NCBI GenBank assembly: GCA_023389575.1
Contig: JAEWEG010000044.1
Location: forward strand, 1-62,127
From: Chloroflexota bacterium
Lineage (GTDB): Bacteria > Chloroflexota > Chloroflexia > Thermomicrobiales > UBA6265
DNA: 62,127 bases
Direction of reading: 5' to 3'
Part shown: positions 15,885-24,950 of the stretch, in pieces
Layout: each line of letters opens with the position of its first letter
Position numbering within the stretch: position 1 is the stretch's first letter
Program-made: the position numbers and the translations under genes
The notes under the pieces: model-generated
Told to the model about the DNA's origin: nothing
Database searches by the model: none
Seen by the model: only the letters and a program-made list of their open reading frames with translations

Positions 15885-17327
15885 ATGATCGTCCTCAAGT
15901 TTGGTGGAACATCCGTCGCCAACGCCCAGCGCGTTCGCGAGGCAGCGCAAATCGCCCTCAACCAACCCGCTCCCCGCGTGGTCGTGGTGTCGGCCGCGTC
16001 CGGGGTGACAAACGCCCTGCTGGACGCGGCTCGCGCCTCGGCACGGGGCGACCGCGACAAGCGAAATGAAGCCGTGGCCCTCATCCACGGCAAGCACGAG
16101 GAGATCCTGAACGGGATCTCTTCTTCGTTGCAGCGGAAGCTGGCCTGGAACGTCGTCCATGAGGTCCAGAATGTTCTCGACGCGACTCTGGATGAAGTCG
16201 AGGCGGCCGGAGAGCTCTCCGGCGCGCTGTCCGACCGGATCGTCTCCACGGGCGAGAAGTGCCTCTCCACCATGATGGCCGCGACGATGCGGGACATGGG
16301 CCACGATGCCGAGGCCGTCTTCTGCGATTCCATCATCGCCACCGATGGCCGGCACGGCGCCGCCCGACCGGACCGGGCCCGCACCCGGGAGAACGCCGAA
16401 CGCCTCATCCGGCCGCTCCTGGAGGCGGGAAACACCGTCGTCGCCACCGGCTTCATTGGCTGCGGGCCGGACGGAGCCACCACCACGCTTGGCCGCGGCG
16501 GGTCCGACTACTCGGCCACCTTGCTTGGCGCGGCGCTGGACGCTCACGAGGTCCAGATCTGGACCGATGTGCCCGGCGTGCTTTCCGCTGATCCCCGCTC
16601 GGTGAACACCGCCACGGTGGTGCCGGAAATCAGCTACGACGAGGCACAGGAGCTGGCCCACTTCGGCGCGAAAGTGCTTCACCCGCGCACGATCCGGCCC
16701 GCCGTGGCCGTGGATATCCCGGTCCGCATCCTCTCGACCTTCCTGCCGGAGCAGTCCGGCACCGCGGTCATGCGGGAGGCGCCCAGCGACAAGATCAAGG
16801 CCGTCACGGCCCTGAAGGGGCTGATCCTGATGACGCTCGATGTGCCGGAGCTCGAGGATCTCGCCTCCGCCGCGTCGATTGTTTTCCGCCAGATGCACGA
16901 GCGGGGCGTGGAGATTCTCAACGTCTCCCAGGCATCGTCGCGCCGCCGCATGACCTTCATCCTCGATGGCGTGACTGGTGGGTGCGCCAATCTCCAGATG
17001 ACGATGGAGGACGATCTCGACGAACTCGATGCCAGGGTCACCTGTCACGAGCAGGTCGCGGTGCTGGCGGCGGTTGGCGCCGGAGCGGCGACCACCGCGT
17101 CGTCGCTTTCCCGGATGATCACCGTGCTGAACCGGGAGAAGGTGCGGGTGCTGGCGATGAACCAGCAGACCAGCAACGTCGCGATCATCTCGGTCGTGCA
17201 CGAGGAGGACGCGGCGCGGGCGGTGGCCGCCCTCCACGATGCCTTCATCCGGCCCGCGAACACCGGAGCAAGGTCACGCCGGCGTCGCCGCTCCGAACTC
17301 CTGTCGGAGTCGTTGCGGGTAGGCTAG
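15885..17327 (+). CDS. lysC: Aspartate kinase (monofunctional, ACT-regulated)
   Basis: This 480-residue enzyme phosphorylates L-aspartate, the first step toward Lys, Met, Thr and Ile. The kinase signature KFGGTSVAN is at residues 5-13. Other conserved elements are VVVSAASGVT near 36, STGEKCLS near 117, RGGSDYSATLLG near 210 and the FGAKVLHPRT segment near 267. The last 160 residues form ACT-type allosteric domains, with a second half VAVLAAVGAGAATTASSLSRM typical of feedback-inhibited enzymes. There is no homoserine dehydrogenase fusion. ATG 15885 follows AGGAG with 8-nt spacing. The asd gene follows 73 bases downstream, so the pair makes aspartate semialdehyde. Confidence 0.96.
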   Translation: MIVLKFGGTSVANAQRVREAAQIALNQPAPRVVVVSAASGVTNALLDAARASARGDRDKRNEAVALIHGKHEEILNGISSSLQRKLAWNVVHEVQNVLDATLDEVEAAGELSGALSDRIVSTGEKCLSTMMAATMRDMGHDAEAVFCDSIIATDGRHGAARPDRARTRENAERLIRPLLEAGNTVVATGFIGCGPDGATTTLGRGGSDYSATLLGAALDAHEVQIWTDVPGVLSADPRSVNTATVVPEISYDEAQELAHFGAKVLHPRTIRPAVAVDIPVRILSTFLPEQSGTAVMREAPSDKIKAVTALKGLILMTLDVPELEDLASAASIVFRQMHERGVEILNVSQASSRRRMTFILDGVTGGCANLQMTMEDDLDELDARVTCHEQVAVLAAVGAGAATTASSLSRMITVLNREKVRVLAMNQQTSNVAIISVVHEEDAARAVAALHDAFIRPANTGARSRRRRRSELLSESLRVG

Positions 17328-17400
17328 CGAGGCGAATGTCCAGGCGGGAATGGTTCCACCTGGGAGCGAAGAACACCCATTCGGAAGTGAGGAACGGAAC

Positions 17401-18459
17401 GTGTCAGGCAAGATACCGGTAGCTATTCTCGGCGCGACGGGCAACGTCGGTCAGCGATTCGTCCAGTTGCTCGAAGGCCATCCTTGGTTCGAGGTGTCGG
17501 AACTCGTCGCCTCCGACCGGTCGGCGGGCAAGCGCTACGACGAGGCGACCGATTGGCGGCTCGGTGCCAACATGCCGGATTCGGCGCGCGCGCTGAAGGT
17601 CCAGGACTATACCGCCGAACTCCAGAGCCCGGTCGTGTTCTCGGGGCTTCCCGGGGAGATCGCGGGTGAGATCGAGCAGCGGCTGGCCGCCAACGGACAC
17701 GCCGTGCTGAGTAATACCTCCACGCACCGGATGGAGCCGGACGTTCCGCTCCTGATCCCCGAGGTCAACGCCGAGCATGTTGCCGCGATCGAGACCCAGA
17801 AGGCCAACCGGGGCTGGAAGGGCTACATCGTGACCAATCCCAACTGTTCCACGATTCACCTGGTGCTGGCGCTGAAGCCGCTGCACGACGCATTCGGGCT
17901 CGAGGGCGTGCTCGTCACCACGATGCAGGCGGTCTCCGGTGCGGGGTATCCCGGGGTTCCCTCGCTCGACATGATTGACAATGTCGTGCCCTACATCGGG
18001 GGCGAGGAAGAGAAGATCGAGATCGAGAGCCAGAAGCTGCTGGGCGGATTCACCGCCGAGGGTGGTTTCGCGCCGGCGTCGTTCGTCGTGAGCGCCCACT
18101 GCAACCGGGTTCCGGTTCGCGATGGTCATACCGAATGTGCGTCGGTGCGCCTTGGTTCGAACCCATCGCCGGACGAGGTGATCGAGGCGTTCAAGTCGTT
18201 CCGGGCGAAGCCGCAGGCTCTGGAGCTGCCGAGCGCTCCGGCCCAGCCAGTCATCGTGCGTCGAGAGCCGAACCGCCCCCAGCCCGTGTTCGACCGGGAG
18301 GACGCCAACGGCATGGCCTCGATCGTGGGCCGGGTCCGGGAGTGCCCGCTGCTTGGCATCAAGTTCGTCGTGCTGGGACACAACACCGTGCGCGGCGCGG
18401 CCGGGGCATCCATACTGAACGCGGAACTGTTCAAGGTGGAAGGGCTCCTTCCAGTCTAG
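17401..18459 (+). CDS. asd: Aspartate-semialdehyde dehydrogenase
   Basis: This 352-residue NADP-dependent enzyme converts aspartyl phosphate to aspartate semialdehyde, the second step of the pathway. The Rossmann motif is GATGNVGQRF (residues 9-18). The catalytic Cys is in NPNCST near 143, and the active-site His region is SAHCNRVPVRDGH near 230. Sequence style (ISNTSTHRMEPDVPLLIPEVN-like segment, C-terminal NTVRGAAGASILNAEL) fits the archaeal/fungal-type subgroup rather than the E. coli type. A GTG start at 17401 is chosen because GAGGAA lies 8-9 nt upstream and the product then begins just before the Rossmann strand. Confidence 0.95.
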   Translation: MSGKIPVAILGATGNVGQRFVQLLEGHPWFEVSELVASDRSAGKRYDEATDWRLGANMPDSARALKVQDYTAELQSPVVFSGLPGEIAGEIEQRLAANGHAVLSNTSTHRMEPDVPLLIPEVNAEHVAAIETQKANRGWKGYIVTNPNCSTIHLVLALKPLHDAFGLEGVLVTTMQAVSGAGYPGVPSLDMIDNVVPYIGGEEEKIEIESQKLLGGFTAEGGFAPASFVVSAHCNRVPVRDGHTECASVRLGSNPSPDEVIEAFKSFRAKPQALELPSAPAQPVIVRREPNRPQPVFDREDANGMASIVGRVRECPLLGIKFVVLGHNTVRGAAGASILNAELFKVEGLLPV

Positions 18460-18480
18460 GGGCCGCATTCAGGAGACATC

Positions 18481-18957
18481 ATGCCCTCACTCTCTTCGCG
18501 CCGGGAACCGGTCATCGCCGGGGCAATGCTCGGGTTCGCCAGCGGCATCCTCACCTGGAGCGGATTCACGACATTGCTGCTCAGCCTGCCGCCGAACGCG
18601 CTACCCGGCTGGGCACGGTCGAAATGGGCCAAATGGGTGGCCATTCCATCGGCGGTGGGCGAAGTGGTGGCCAACGCCACAATCTCGTCGTTGCCCCCTC
18701 GAACCTCGCCGCCGCCATTGTTTGGGCGAGCGGTGATGGGCGCGACGTCCGGCGCGCTGGCTGGTCGCGCGGCCGGTTCGACCATGGCTGGCGCCATCGC
18801 GGGCGGCCTGGCCGCTCCGGTGGGCGCCTGGGTGGCGACCAATGGCCGGGCGCGGCTGTCGAAATCGATCCCCGATATCGCGGTCGCGGTGGGTGAGACG
18901 GTCGTGGCCGCTGGGCTGTCACGGGCGGGAGCACGGCGGACAAGCCGGTCCTCCTGA
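18481..18957 (+). CDS. DUF4126-like membrane protein
   Basis: This 158-residue small integral membrane protein has hydrophobic segments near residues 10-35, 85-115 and 125-150. The loop RTSPPPLFGRAVMGATSGAL and the glycine/alanine-rich last two segments resemble the DUF4126 family, whose function is unknown. It starts 21 bases after asd and ends before a strong terminator, so it is the last gene of the aspartate operon. Nothing else links it to amino acid synthesis. Confidence 0.72.
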   Translation: MPSLSSRREPVIAGAMLGFASGILTWSGFTTLLLSLPPNALPGWARSKWAKWVAIPSAVGEVVANATISSLPPRTSPPPLFGRAVMGATSGALAGRAAGSTMAGAIAGGLAAPVGAWVATNGRARLSKSIPDIAVAVGETVVAAGLSRAGARRTSRSS

Positions 18958-18992
18958 TCGAAGCTTGCCGCGCCGACGCCTGGCATGGCGGG

Positions 18993-19033
18993 AACGGCCC
19001 TCGCTCCCCCTTCGGGAGCGAGGGCCGTTTTGC
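18993..19033 (+). terminator. Strong intrinsic terminator of the lysC-asd operon
   Basis: A perfect 16-bp stem AACGGCCCTCGCTCCC (18993-19008) / GGGAGCGAGGGCCGTT (19014-19029) with a 5-nt loop is followed by TTGCG and TTTT. It separates this operon from the convergent aldo-keto reductase. Confidence 0.9.
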
Positions 19034-19056
19034 GTTTTCCTGGATCGGTCGCGGCG

Positions 19057-20016
19057 TTATCGCACTGGCTTCTCGGCCTCGGTTGTCTGGTATGGGACGG
19101 CCAGCAGTTCGTCCCAGCACGCCTCGGGGATGTCCCAGCGAGCGAAGTCGAGGGTTTGCTGGATACGTTCCGGGCGACTCATGCCGATGATGGTGTTGGT
19201 GATGCGTTCGTCTCGCAGGGAGAACTGGAGCGCGGCGGCGGCCAGTGGCACATTGTGGCGGGAGCAGATTTCCTCGAACTCGAACGCCAGTTTGACCAGC
19301 TCGTCGTCGGCTTCGCGGTAGGCGTAGCGCGGGTACTGGGCCGGACCCTTCGCCAGAATGCCGCTGCCGTAGGGGGCGGCGTTGAGCACGGCCATGCCGC
19401 GCTCGTGAGCGATGGTGAGCAGGGGATCGGCCACGCGATTCAGCAGGGTGTATCGGTTGTGGGTAATGACGGCGTCGAAGGCGCCGGTTTCCACGAACCG
19501 GATTTCCATGTCGATGGGGCCGCCCGCGACCCCGATGTGCCCGATGAGCCCTTCGTCGCGGAGGGCCTGAAGGGTTTCGACCGGTCCTCCCTTGGCCCAG
19601 GCTTCCTCCCAGGAAATGTGCTCGGGGTCGTGGAGGAAGACCAGCTCGATGCGGTCGACACCCAGGGATTCCAGGCTGCGGTGGAACCGGCGCTTGACCG
19701 TCTCGCCGTCGTACTTCCCACCGGGCTCGCGTCCTTCCTTGGTCTGGAGGAAGGCGCCCGCCGGAAGGCCACCTATTTGCTTCAGCGCGAGTCCGACGCG
19801 GCGTTCGCTTTCGCCATCGCCGTAAGAGGCCGCGGTGTCGATGTAGTTGAATTCGCTATCCAGCGCGGCGAGCACGGTGGAGATGGCGTTTTCCTCGGTG
19901 ACTTCGTAATCGAAGGTGTCAGGCATGTTGCCAAGGGGGGCGCAGCCGATGGAAATGGCCGCGACATCCGGATGGATCTTGCCCAGCGGGCGGCGCTTCA
20001 AGAGGTCGTTGCTCAC
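19057..20016 (-). CDS. Aldo-keto reductase
   Basis: This 319-residue TIM-barrel NADPH oxidoreductase has the catalytic tetrad visible as Asp and Tyr in NYIDTAASYGDGESE (near 52-66), Lys in FLQTKEG and His in VFLHDPEH. The overall sequence is of the group acting on L-fucose, D-threo-aldose or pyridoxal. A GTG start at 20016 is preferred, with GGAGGAAG six bases upstream; the longer frame adds 12 weak residues. It lies 94 bases downstream of the cytochrome c gene on the same strand and may belong to that transcription unit. Confidence 0.92.
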   Translation of the reverse strand: MSNDLLKRRPLGKIHPDVAAISIGCAPLGNMPDTFDYEVTEENAISTVLAALDSEFNYIDTAASYGDGESERRVGLALKQIGGLPAGAFLQTKEGREPGGKYDGETVKRRFHRSLESLGVDRIELVFLHDPEHISWEEAWAKGGPVETLQALRDEGLIGHIGVAGGPIDMEIRFVETGAFDAVITHNRYTLLNRVADPLLTIAHERGMAVLNAAPYGSGILAKGPAQYPRYAYREADDELVKLAFEFEEICSRHNVPLAAAALQFSLRDERITNTIIGMSRPERIQQTLDFARWDIPEACWDELLAVPYQTTEAEKPVR

Positions 20017-20110
20017 AGTTCTTCCTCCACGATGTGTTGAGTCTCGGGACATGATGATGCCCCTGCCAGCAGGGGCATCATACGTTGTTTTCAGATATGC
20101 GGCGCGACGA

Positions 20111-20662
20111 TCAGGTGGCTGGCGTCGCTACCGGCGAGGCCGCGGGAGTGGCGTCTATCGCGGGGGTCGCCCGGCCCGATCCTTCCGGAATCTGACCTTC
20201 GGGGGTGTTGATCGCCGGGGCGACATATTTGGCTCGAACCTCGGCGACCTGCTCGGCGGTGACCGGCGCGGCATCGTTGTCCCAGGCCTGGCGGACGTAG
20301 GTGGCGATGGCGGCGACGTCTTCGTCACTGTAGGTCGTGTCGAATCGAGGCATGCCACCGCGGCCATTGAGGATGACCGTGATCAGGTAGGTTGGATCCT
20401 CCAGCGTGACCAGCGGGTTCCCGGCCAACGGCAGGTAAATGCCTTCGACGCCCTTGCCATCGGGCTGGTGACAGGCGATGCAGACATTGTTGAAGATTTC
20501 CTCGCCGCGCACGAGGACAGGGTCGTCCGATGGGACCGGCGACGCCGTGGACGGAGTCGCGTCCTGGGCGGAGACGATGAACGGAACGCTGGCGGCCGCG
20601 GCGAGCACGAGGATCGCCAGCAGGATGATGGCCCGGTTCCGTGGCAACGATTGGATGGTCAT
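20111..20662 (-). CDS. Secreted/membrane-anchored c-type cytochrome
   Basis: This 183-residue exported monohaem cytochrome has an N-terminal hydrophobic segment (AIILLAILVLAAAASVPFI) that is a signal peptide or anchor, a Ser/Pro/Ala linker, and the haem site CIACH near residue 61. The distal Met ligand is probably in RGGMPRFDTTYSDEDVAAIATYVRQAW. The C-terminus is Thr/Pro/Ala-rich. It starts 42 bases after the amine oxidase gene, which suggests it takes electrons from that flavoenzyme outside the membrane. The start follows GGAGGT. Confidence 0.88.
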   Translation of the reverse strand: MTIQSLPRNRAIILLAILVLAAAASVPFIVSAQDATPSTASPVPSDDPVLVRGEEIFNNVCIACHQPDGKGVEGIYLPLAGNPLVTLEDPTYLITVILNGRGGMPRFDTTYSDEDVAAIATYVRQAWDNDAAPVTAEQVAEVRAKYVAPAINTPEGQIPEGSGRATPAIDATPAASPVATPAT

Positions 20663-20704
20663 GGGTACCTCCGTGTGTTCCAGGGCAGGTGCGTGCCGGG
20701 TCGA

Positions 20705-22342
20705 TCAGGACTGCATTACGCGGCTGTGCAACTTCTCCACCTGCATCCAGGCGGCCTGCGCGGCGCCCTCGATCCAGGCGTTGACGTAACTCAGGTGTTC
20801 GCCGACCAGGTAGATGCGGCCATCAGGCTCCTGAAGGCGGGGGAAGTAGTCGGCGCGGGTGCGGCGGGTGAAGCTTGGCCAGGCCCCAAGGCTGTACGGC
20901 TCGAGATGCCACGCGACGGAGAAGCCAGACATGTACTCGTCGCGCATCTGGGGATGGATCTTGCTGCCGAGGTCGAGCGCGAGCTGGTTGCGTTCCTCGT
21001 AGTCGAGCGAGCTGACATAGGCGGCGTTGGTGCCGAAGTTGTACATGCCGAGCAACGCGCCCTTGGGGGCGCCGTAGGCGTCGTCGGGGTAGTCCATGAT
21101 GCCAAGCACGCCCATGTTCGAGAAGGACTGGCCACCGTAGATCCAGTCGTCTTCTTCCCAGAAGCGGCGGTTGAATCCCAACCCGAGGCGAAGGGCCATG
21201 GCGTAGGGGATGCTCTGCATCGCGGTCTTGAATTCGGAGGAGACATCGACGTCGAGCTTGATGAGCACCGAGAGCGGGATGTTGCACATGATGTAGTCGC
21301 CGGTGACCTCCTCGGTTTCACCGGTTTCCTTGTTGAGGTAGACGACCCGGACGCCGTTCTCGTCCTGACGGAGTTCGGTGGCCTCGCAATTGAGTTTCAC
21401 TCGATCGCCGAGGGCATTCCTGAACCCGGTCTCGTACAGTTCGGTGACTCCACCCTTCGGTTTGACGAGCGTGGTTTGCCAGTCGAACGTCGCGGTGGAG
21501 GCGAGGTAGCCGCCAGCGGCCTGGAGGACCGCCGCGGCGAACGGGAAGATGTCGGCCATGGCGTAGGGATCGTCGATTTCGCCGGGCGACTGGGTATCCG
21601 GGAGGACGCGGTAGCCTCGATGATCGGAGGGTCCGTAGGTGAGGTCTTCGCTGGAGAGGATGCCCCAGTTGACGAGGTAGCTGGTGAGGGCCTCGGTGTC
21701 TTCGGCGGAAAGGGGGAGGTCGAGGTCTTCCTGGTTGACGGCCTGGGCGAGGAGCTGCGACGTCCAGCCGCCCATGTCGGCCTGCAGTTCGTGGAGGCGT
21801 ATCCGCTTGCCGTTGAGCCCGCCCTCGATGTCTTCGGCGTAGACCCAGCCGTTGAGGTTGAGGTTCTTGTGATCCATGAGCGGAACGTTGAGTTCGTGGC
21901 AGTAGTGGAAGAAGCTGCGGTGAAAGAAGGGGATGCGGGAAGGGCCGGCATCGAACCACATGTCCTCGTGATCCCAGTCGCAGACCTGCTCGCCCTTGCC
22001 GTATTCGGTGCTCCGGGAGCCGCCGCGAACGGTGAAGGCGTGGCCGCCGAGGCGGTCGCGAGCCTCGATGACGGTCACGTCGTAGCCGAGTTTCATGAGT
22101 TCGTAGGCGGCGGGACAGCCACCCGGGCCAGCCCCGACCACGATGACCTTGGTGCCGTTGCCGGAGCCGTCCATCTGGGGTGGGGTGGTTTGGGCCGCGA
22201 TGCCGATGTGGCCGAGGGCGCCCATGGCGCTGGCCATTGCCCCGGCGCCACCCGCGGCGCCAACCATCTGGAGGAACTTCCGTCGTGTGAGCGCGCTGGC
22301 TCGCTTCCGAGCCTCGGGTGAGGGAAGGGACTTGACGTGCAT
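20705..22342 (-). CDS. Tat-exported FAD-dependent amine oxidase
   Basis: This 545-residue flavoprotein of the monoamine oxidase/phytoene desaturase superfamily carries a twin-arginine signal (LTRRKFLQMVGAAGG) at residues 20-34. The FAD Rossmann motif VVGAGPGGCPAAYELM follows near 70, then the ARDRLGGHAFT element and, at the C-terminus, IYLVGEHLSYVNAWIEGA, the usual second FAD-binding segment. It would oxidise an amine or related substrate in the periplasmic/exterior space, with the adjacent cytochrome c as plausible electron acceptor instead of O2. The start at 22342 is chosen for a TGGAGG site. Confidence 0.9.
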   Translation of the reverse strand: MHVKSLPSPEARKRASALTRRKFLQMVGAAGGAGAMASAMGALGHIGIAAQTTPPQMDGSGNGTKVIVVGAGPGGCPAAYELMKLGYDVTVIEARDRLGGHAFTVRGGSRSTEYGKGEQVCDWDHEDMWFDAGPSRIPFFHRSFFHYCHELNVPLMDHKNLNLNGWVYAEDIEGGLNGKRIRLHELQADMGGWTSQLLAQAVNQEDLDLPLSAEDTEALTSYLVNWGILSSEDLTYGPSDHRGYRVLPDTQSPGEIDDPYAMADIFPFAAAVLQAAGGYLASTATFDWQTTLVKPKGGVTELYETGFRNALGDRVKLNCEATELRQDENGVRVVYLNKETGETEEVTGDYIMCNIPLSVLIKLDVDVSSEFKTAMQSIPYAMALRLGLGFNRRFWEEDDWIYGGQSFSNMGVLGIMDYPDDAYGAPKGALLGMYNFGTNAAYVSSLDYEERNQLALDLGSKIHPQMRDEYMSGFSVAWHLEPYSLGAWPSFTRRTRADYFPRLQEPDGRIYLVGEHLSYVNAWIEGAAQAAWMQVEKLHSRVMQS

Positions 22343-22540
22343 GACGGTGCGCCTCCAGTGGATCATGACCCCCCGGCGCGTGGCTGGGCACCAGCGCCGG
22401 TGTGCCAATCAATTGTTCCGCGTTCACCTTGTGCATTAGTGCAATACATGATGACGATGGTGGTTTTGGGCGGAAATGTCAAGCTCGGGTGGCTACCGGG
22501 GGTTGGTGTGATCGGCGATCCAGGATGCCATTTCGAGCAT

Positions 22541-22680
22541 GTGTTTTTCCGGCGACATTAATCCATTAATCCATTAATTCGGCCTGTGGGGGTGGATTTG
22601 CCCGAAACGACGGGCTTTTCGAGTTGGCGAATTAATGTGGACGTTCGCATTAATGTTGGCGCGGAAACGATGTTGTCGTG
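22541..22680 (-). repeat. Inverted-repeat element, copy B (112-bp core)
   Basis: The core 22550-22661 is the same length as copy A and reads in the opposite direction. One end is the identical 13-mer ATTAATGTTGGCG (22649-22661). The other is a degenerate match (CGGCGACATTAAT, 22550-22562). Homology extends through CACGACAACATC on the outer side. It sits about 200 bases upstream of the amine oxidase gene, in the same relative orientation as copy A has to its own downstream gene. Confidence 0.75.
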
Positions 22681-22879
22681 TTGGTGTGGCCAGGGCTGGG
22701 GTCCTTTCGTAAGCGGATGGCGGGATGCGCGGGTGATGGCCCGTCGATCGGCGGTTTCTCCCCAGTGAACGCATTAAGAAAGAGAAAGTACGCCAGCTGG
22801 CGAGGTGGTGAGTTAGTGGGATGTTTGAGATTAGTGAGCGGTGAGGTGAGGCAGGGGTGAGCGAGGGCCATCTCGTCCA

Positions 22880-22905
22880 GGGCGGACACGAGGTCCGCCC
22901 CTACC
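22880..22905 (-). repeat. Palindromic repeat, copy 3 (simple form)
   Basis: GGGCGGAC (22880-22887) and GTCCGCCC (22893-22900) form an 8-bp hairpin with a 5-nt loop, followed by CCTACC. These are the same arms as at 34-99 and 4778-4845 but without the inner variable hairpin. The rest of 22680-23030 contains no convincing gene. Confidence 0.65.
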
Positions 22906-22957
22906 AGTACGTGGCCTGTATTGAGGCGAGGGAGGGCGGTCCAGCGATGAAACGGCG

Positions 22958-22990
22958 AGGAGCCGGCTGGACAGTGTCCGGCCGGCTCCT
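22958..22990 (-). terminator. Terminator-like hairpin of the peptide ABC operon
   Basis: AGGAGCCGGC (22958-22967) pairs with GCCGGCTCCT (22981-22990), and an inner GGAC/GTCC helix extends it. It lies 45 bases past the stop of the binding-protein gene, the last of the operon. Confidence 0.7.
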
Positions 22991-23034
22991 TCGCGTGTTT
23001 CACCTGACTTCCGTGATGGAAGATGGGCGAGTGC

Positions 23035-24849
23035 TTAGCTCTTGGCCTTGATTTCGTTGACCCAGAGCGGCGCGGTCCGGTGCCAGTACGCCGAGTTGAT
23101 GTAGGGATTCTCGGCGGACGGGAAGCCTTCCCAGTAGGTGGTGTTGGTGGGGATGCGGTGGAACCACTGGACCAGTGGCAAGTCCGGCAGGTCCTGGATC
23201 CAGATGCTCATGCCCTCCTTGAAGAGTTCCTCGATCTTCGGGTCGTCCTCACCGGTGATGCTCATCTCGTCGGTGATGGCATCGAACTCCTCGTTCACCC
23301 AGCGGAATGGCTGCTGCGAGCGCGTGCCAATTGGCATCGAGTAGCGGCTGTGATAGAGGTTCATGGTTTCGTACGGGCCGCGGGTGCCGCCACCGTGGCC
23401 GAGGATCCAGGCGGGAATCGTTCCGCCGTAGACGGAGTCGGCGAACTCCGGACCGACGATGATCTCGAAGGTGGAGTCGAACCCGCCCTGGCGAAGTTGC
23501 TCGACCAGGAGCGGCGTGATGTCCTGGAAGAGGATAAGGCTGTAGATGGGGAGGGCGAAGACCTCGCCGTCCTTTTCCCAGAAGCCGTCGCCGTTCTTCG
23601 CCCAACCCTTGGAGGTCATGATCTCGTCGGTCTTGGCGAGGTCGAACGAGTTGATGGAGTCGAACTGATCCTGGATGGTGCTGGTGTAGGTCTCGATCGC
23701 CGGGAAGCGCGGGAACACCAGCGTGGTGCCTTCGCCCGCCCCCTGGTACCCGAAGTCGACGAGCTGCTCGCGGTTGATGGTGTGGTTGATGGCCCACCGG
23801 ATTTCCGGGTCGTTGAACGGTTCCTGCATGCAGTTGAGCTGGAGGCTGATCGGCCACCAGTCGAGGTAGCCATAGGGCGGCTCGCTGCCGGTCCAGGTGG
23901 ACACGTTCGGGTTCTGCTGCATGACGGCGGTGATGTTGTTCGGCCGGAGGTCGATGGTGAGATCGACTTCATTGTTGATGACCATCTGGACCATCTTGGT
24001 CTCGTCGGTGCCGGGGAGCACGATGAGGCGCTCTGGAGCCGGGAGTTCGTGGAATCCGGTCTTGGCGGCCCACCAGTCGTCGCGGCGATCGAAGATGCGC
24101 TGGGCGGTGCTGGAGAGCACGATGGTCCACGGGCTGGTGGTGACCGGGAAGCCCGCCTCGATGTCGAGGTTGGTGAATGTCTTGGGATCCTGCTGGCTCC
24201 AGATGTGCTCCGGAACGAGGATGATGCCCTTGTCGAAGTGGTAGATGAAGAACTGGGTCATGAACCGCGGGTGCGATGACGTGAGGGTGAGGTCGACCGT
24301 GAGGTCGTCGGTGGCGACGGCGTCGGCGACCCAGGTTTCCATGTCGATGGCGTAGGTGAGGTCCGGCGCGTTTTCCTTGAGCATGTTGATGGTGTAGACG
24401 ACGTCTTTAGCCGTGAACGGCGTGCCGTCGCTCCACTCCACACCCTCGCGGAGATGGATGGTGACGGCGGTGAAGTCCTCGTTGTACTCGTATGAGGTGC
24501 CGAGCCAGGGGATGATGCCGCCTTCGCACTCCTCATCCTCGGGGCCGCAGACATCGGCGGTGTTGTAGGCGTTGTAGTAGAACAGCGCCTCGTTGGCGAT
24601 GGGGTAGCCACTGGCGGTGGCGATACCGGGCAGGAACGGATTGATCATGTTGTAATCCGTCAGCTGGTTGCCGGTGATGCCATGAATGAGGGTGCGTTCG
24701 CGCGGCACTTCCTTGATCTGGCCCGAATCCTGGGCGGCGATGACAGACTGCGGAAGGGCCAGCGATCCCATCGCGGCGGCCGCCATGCCGGCGCCCGCGG
24801 CTCCGACAAAGCCGCGCCGGGAGAGTGTGAAATCCTTGATTGGGCTCAT
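23035..24849 (-). CDS. ABC transporter substrate-binding protein, family 5, Tat-exported
   Basis: This 604-residue solute receptor of the peptide/nickel type (SBP_bac_5) has a twin-arginine signal (TLSRRGFVGAAGAG) near residues 8-21 with a hydrophobic stretch. Characteristic segments are HLREGVEWSDGTPFTAKDVVY near 155, the NPNVSTWTG region, and IRWAINHTINREQLV near 370. It would capture an oligopeptide or similar ligand outside the membrane for the four transporter genes upstream in the same operon. AAGGAAC precedes ATG 24849; the much longer upstream frame is out of the real coding region. The ligand is unknown. Confidence 0.92.
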   Translation of the reverse strand: MSPIKDFTLSRRGFVGAAGAGMAAAAMGSLALPQSVIAAQDSGQIKEVPRERTLIHGITGNQLTDYNMINPFLPGIATASGYPIANEALFYYNAYNTADVCGPEDEECEGGIIPWLGTSYEYNEDFTAVTIHLREGVEWSDGTPFTAKDVVYTINMLKENAPDLTYAIDMETWVADAVATDDLTVDLTLTSSHPRFMTQFFIYHFDKGIILVPEHIWSQQDPKTFTNLDIEAGFPVTTSPWTIVLSSTAQRIFDRRDDWWAAKTGFHELPAPERLIVLPGTDETKMVQMVINNEVDLTIDLRPNNITAVMQQNPNVSTWTGSEPPYGYLDWWPISLQLNCMQEPFNDPEIRWAINHTINREQLVDFGYQGAGEGTTLVFPRFPAIETYTSTIQDQFDSINSFDLAKTDEIMTSKGWAKNGDGFWEKDGEVFALPIYSLILFQDITPLLVEQLRQGGFDSTFEIIVGPEFADSVYGGTIPAWILGHGGGTRGPYETMNLYHSRYSMPIGTRSQQPFRWVNEEFDAITDEMSITGEDDPKIEELFKEGMSIWIQDLPDLPLVQWFHRIPTNTTYWEGFPSAENPYINSAYWHRTAPLWVNEIKAKS

Positions 24850-24950
24850 GAATGTTCCTTTGCAGATTTCGTGATCGCGATCAATTGATTCGGACCCACG
24901 TCCCAACCTGGGTGGGACGTTTATCGCTGAACTCCTGCCGCGCTCCTCCT

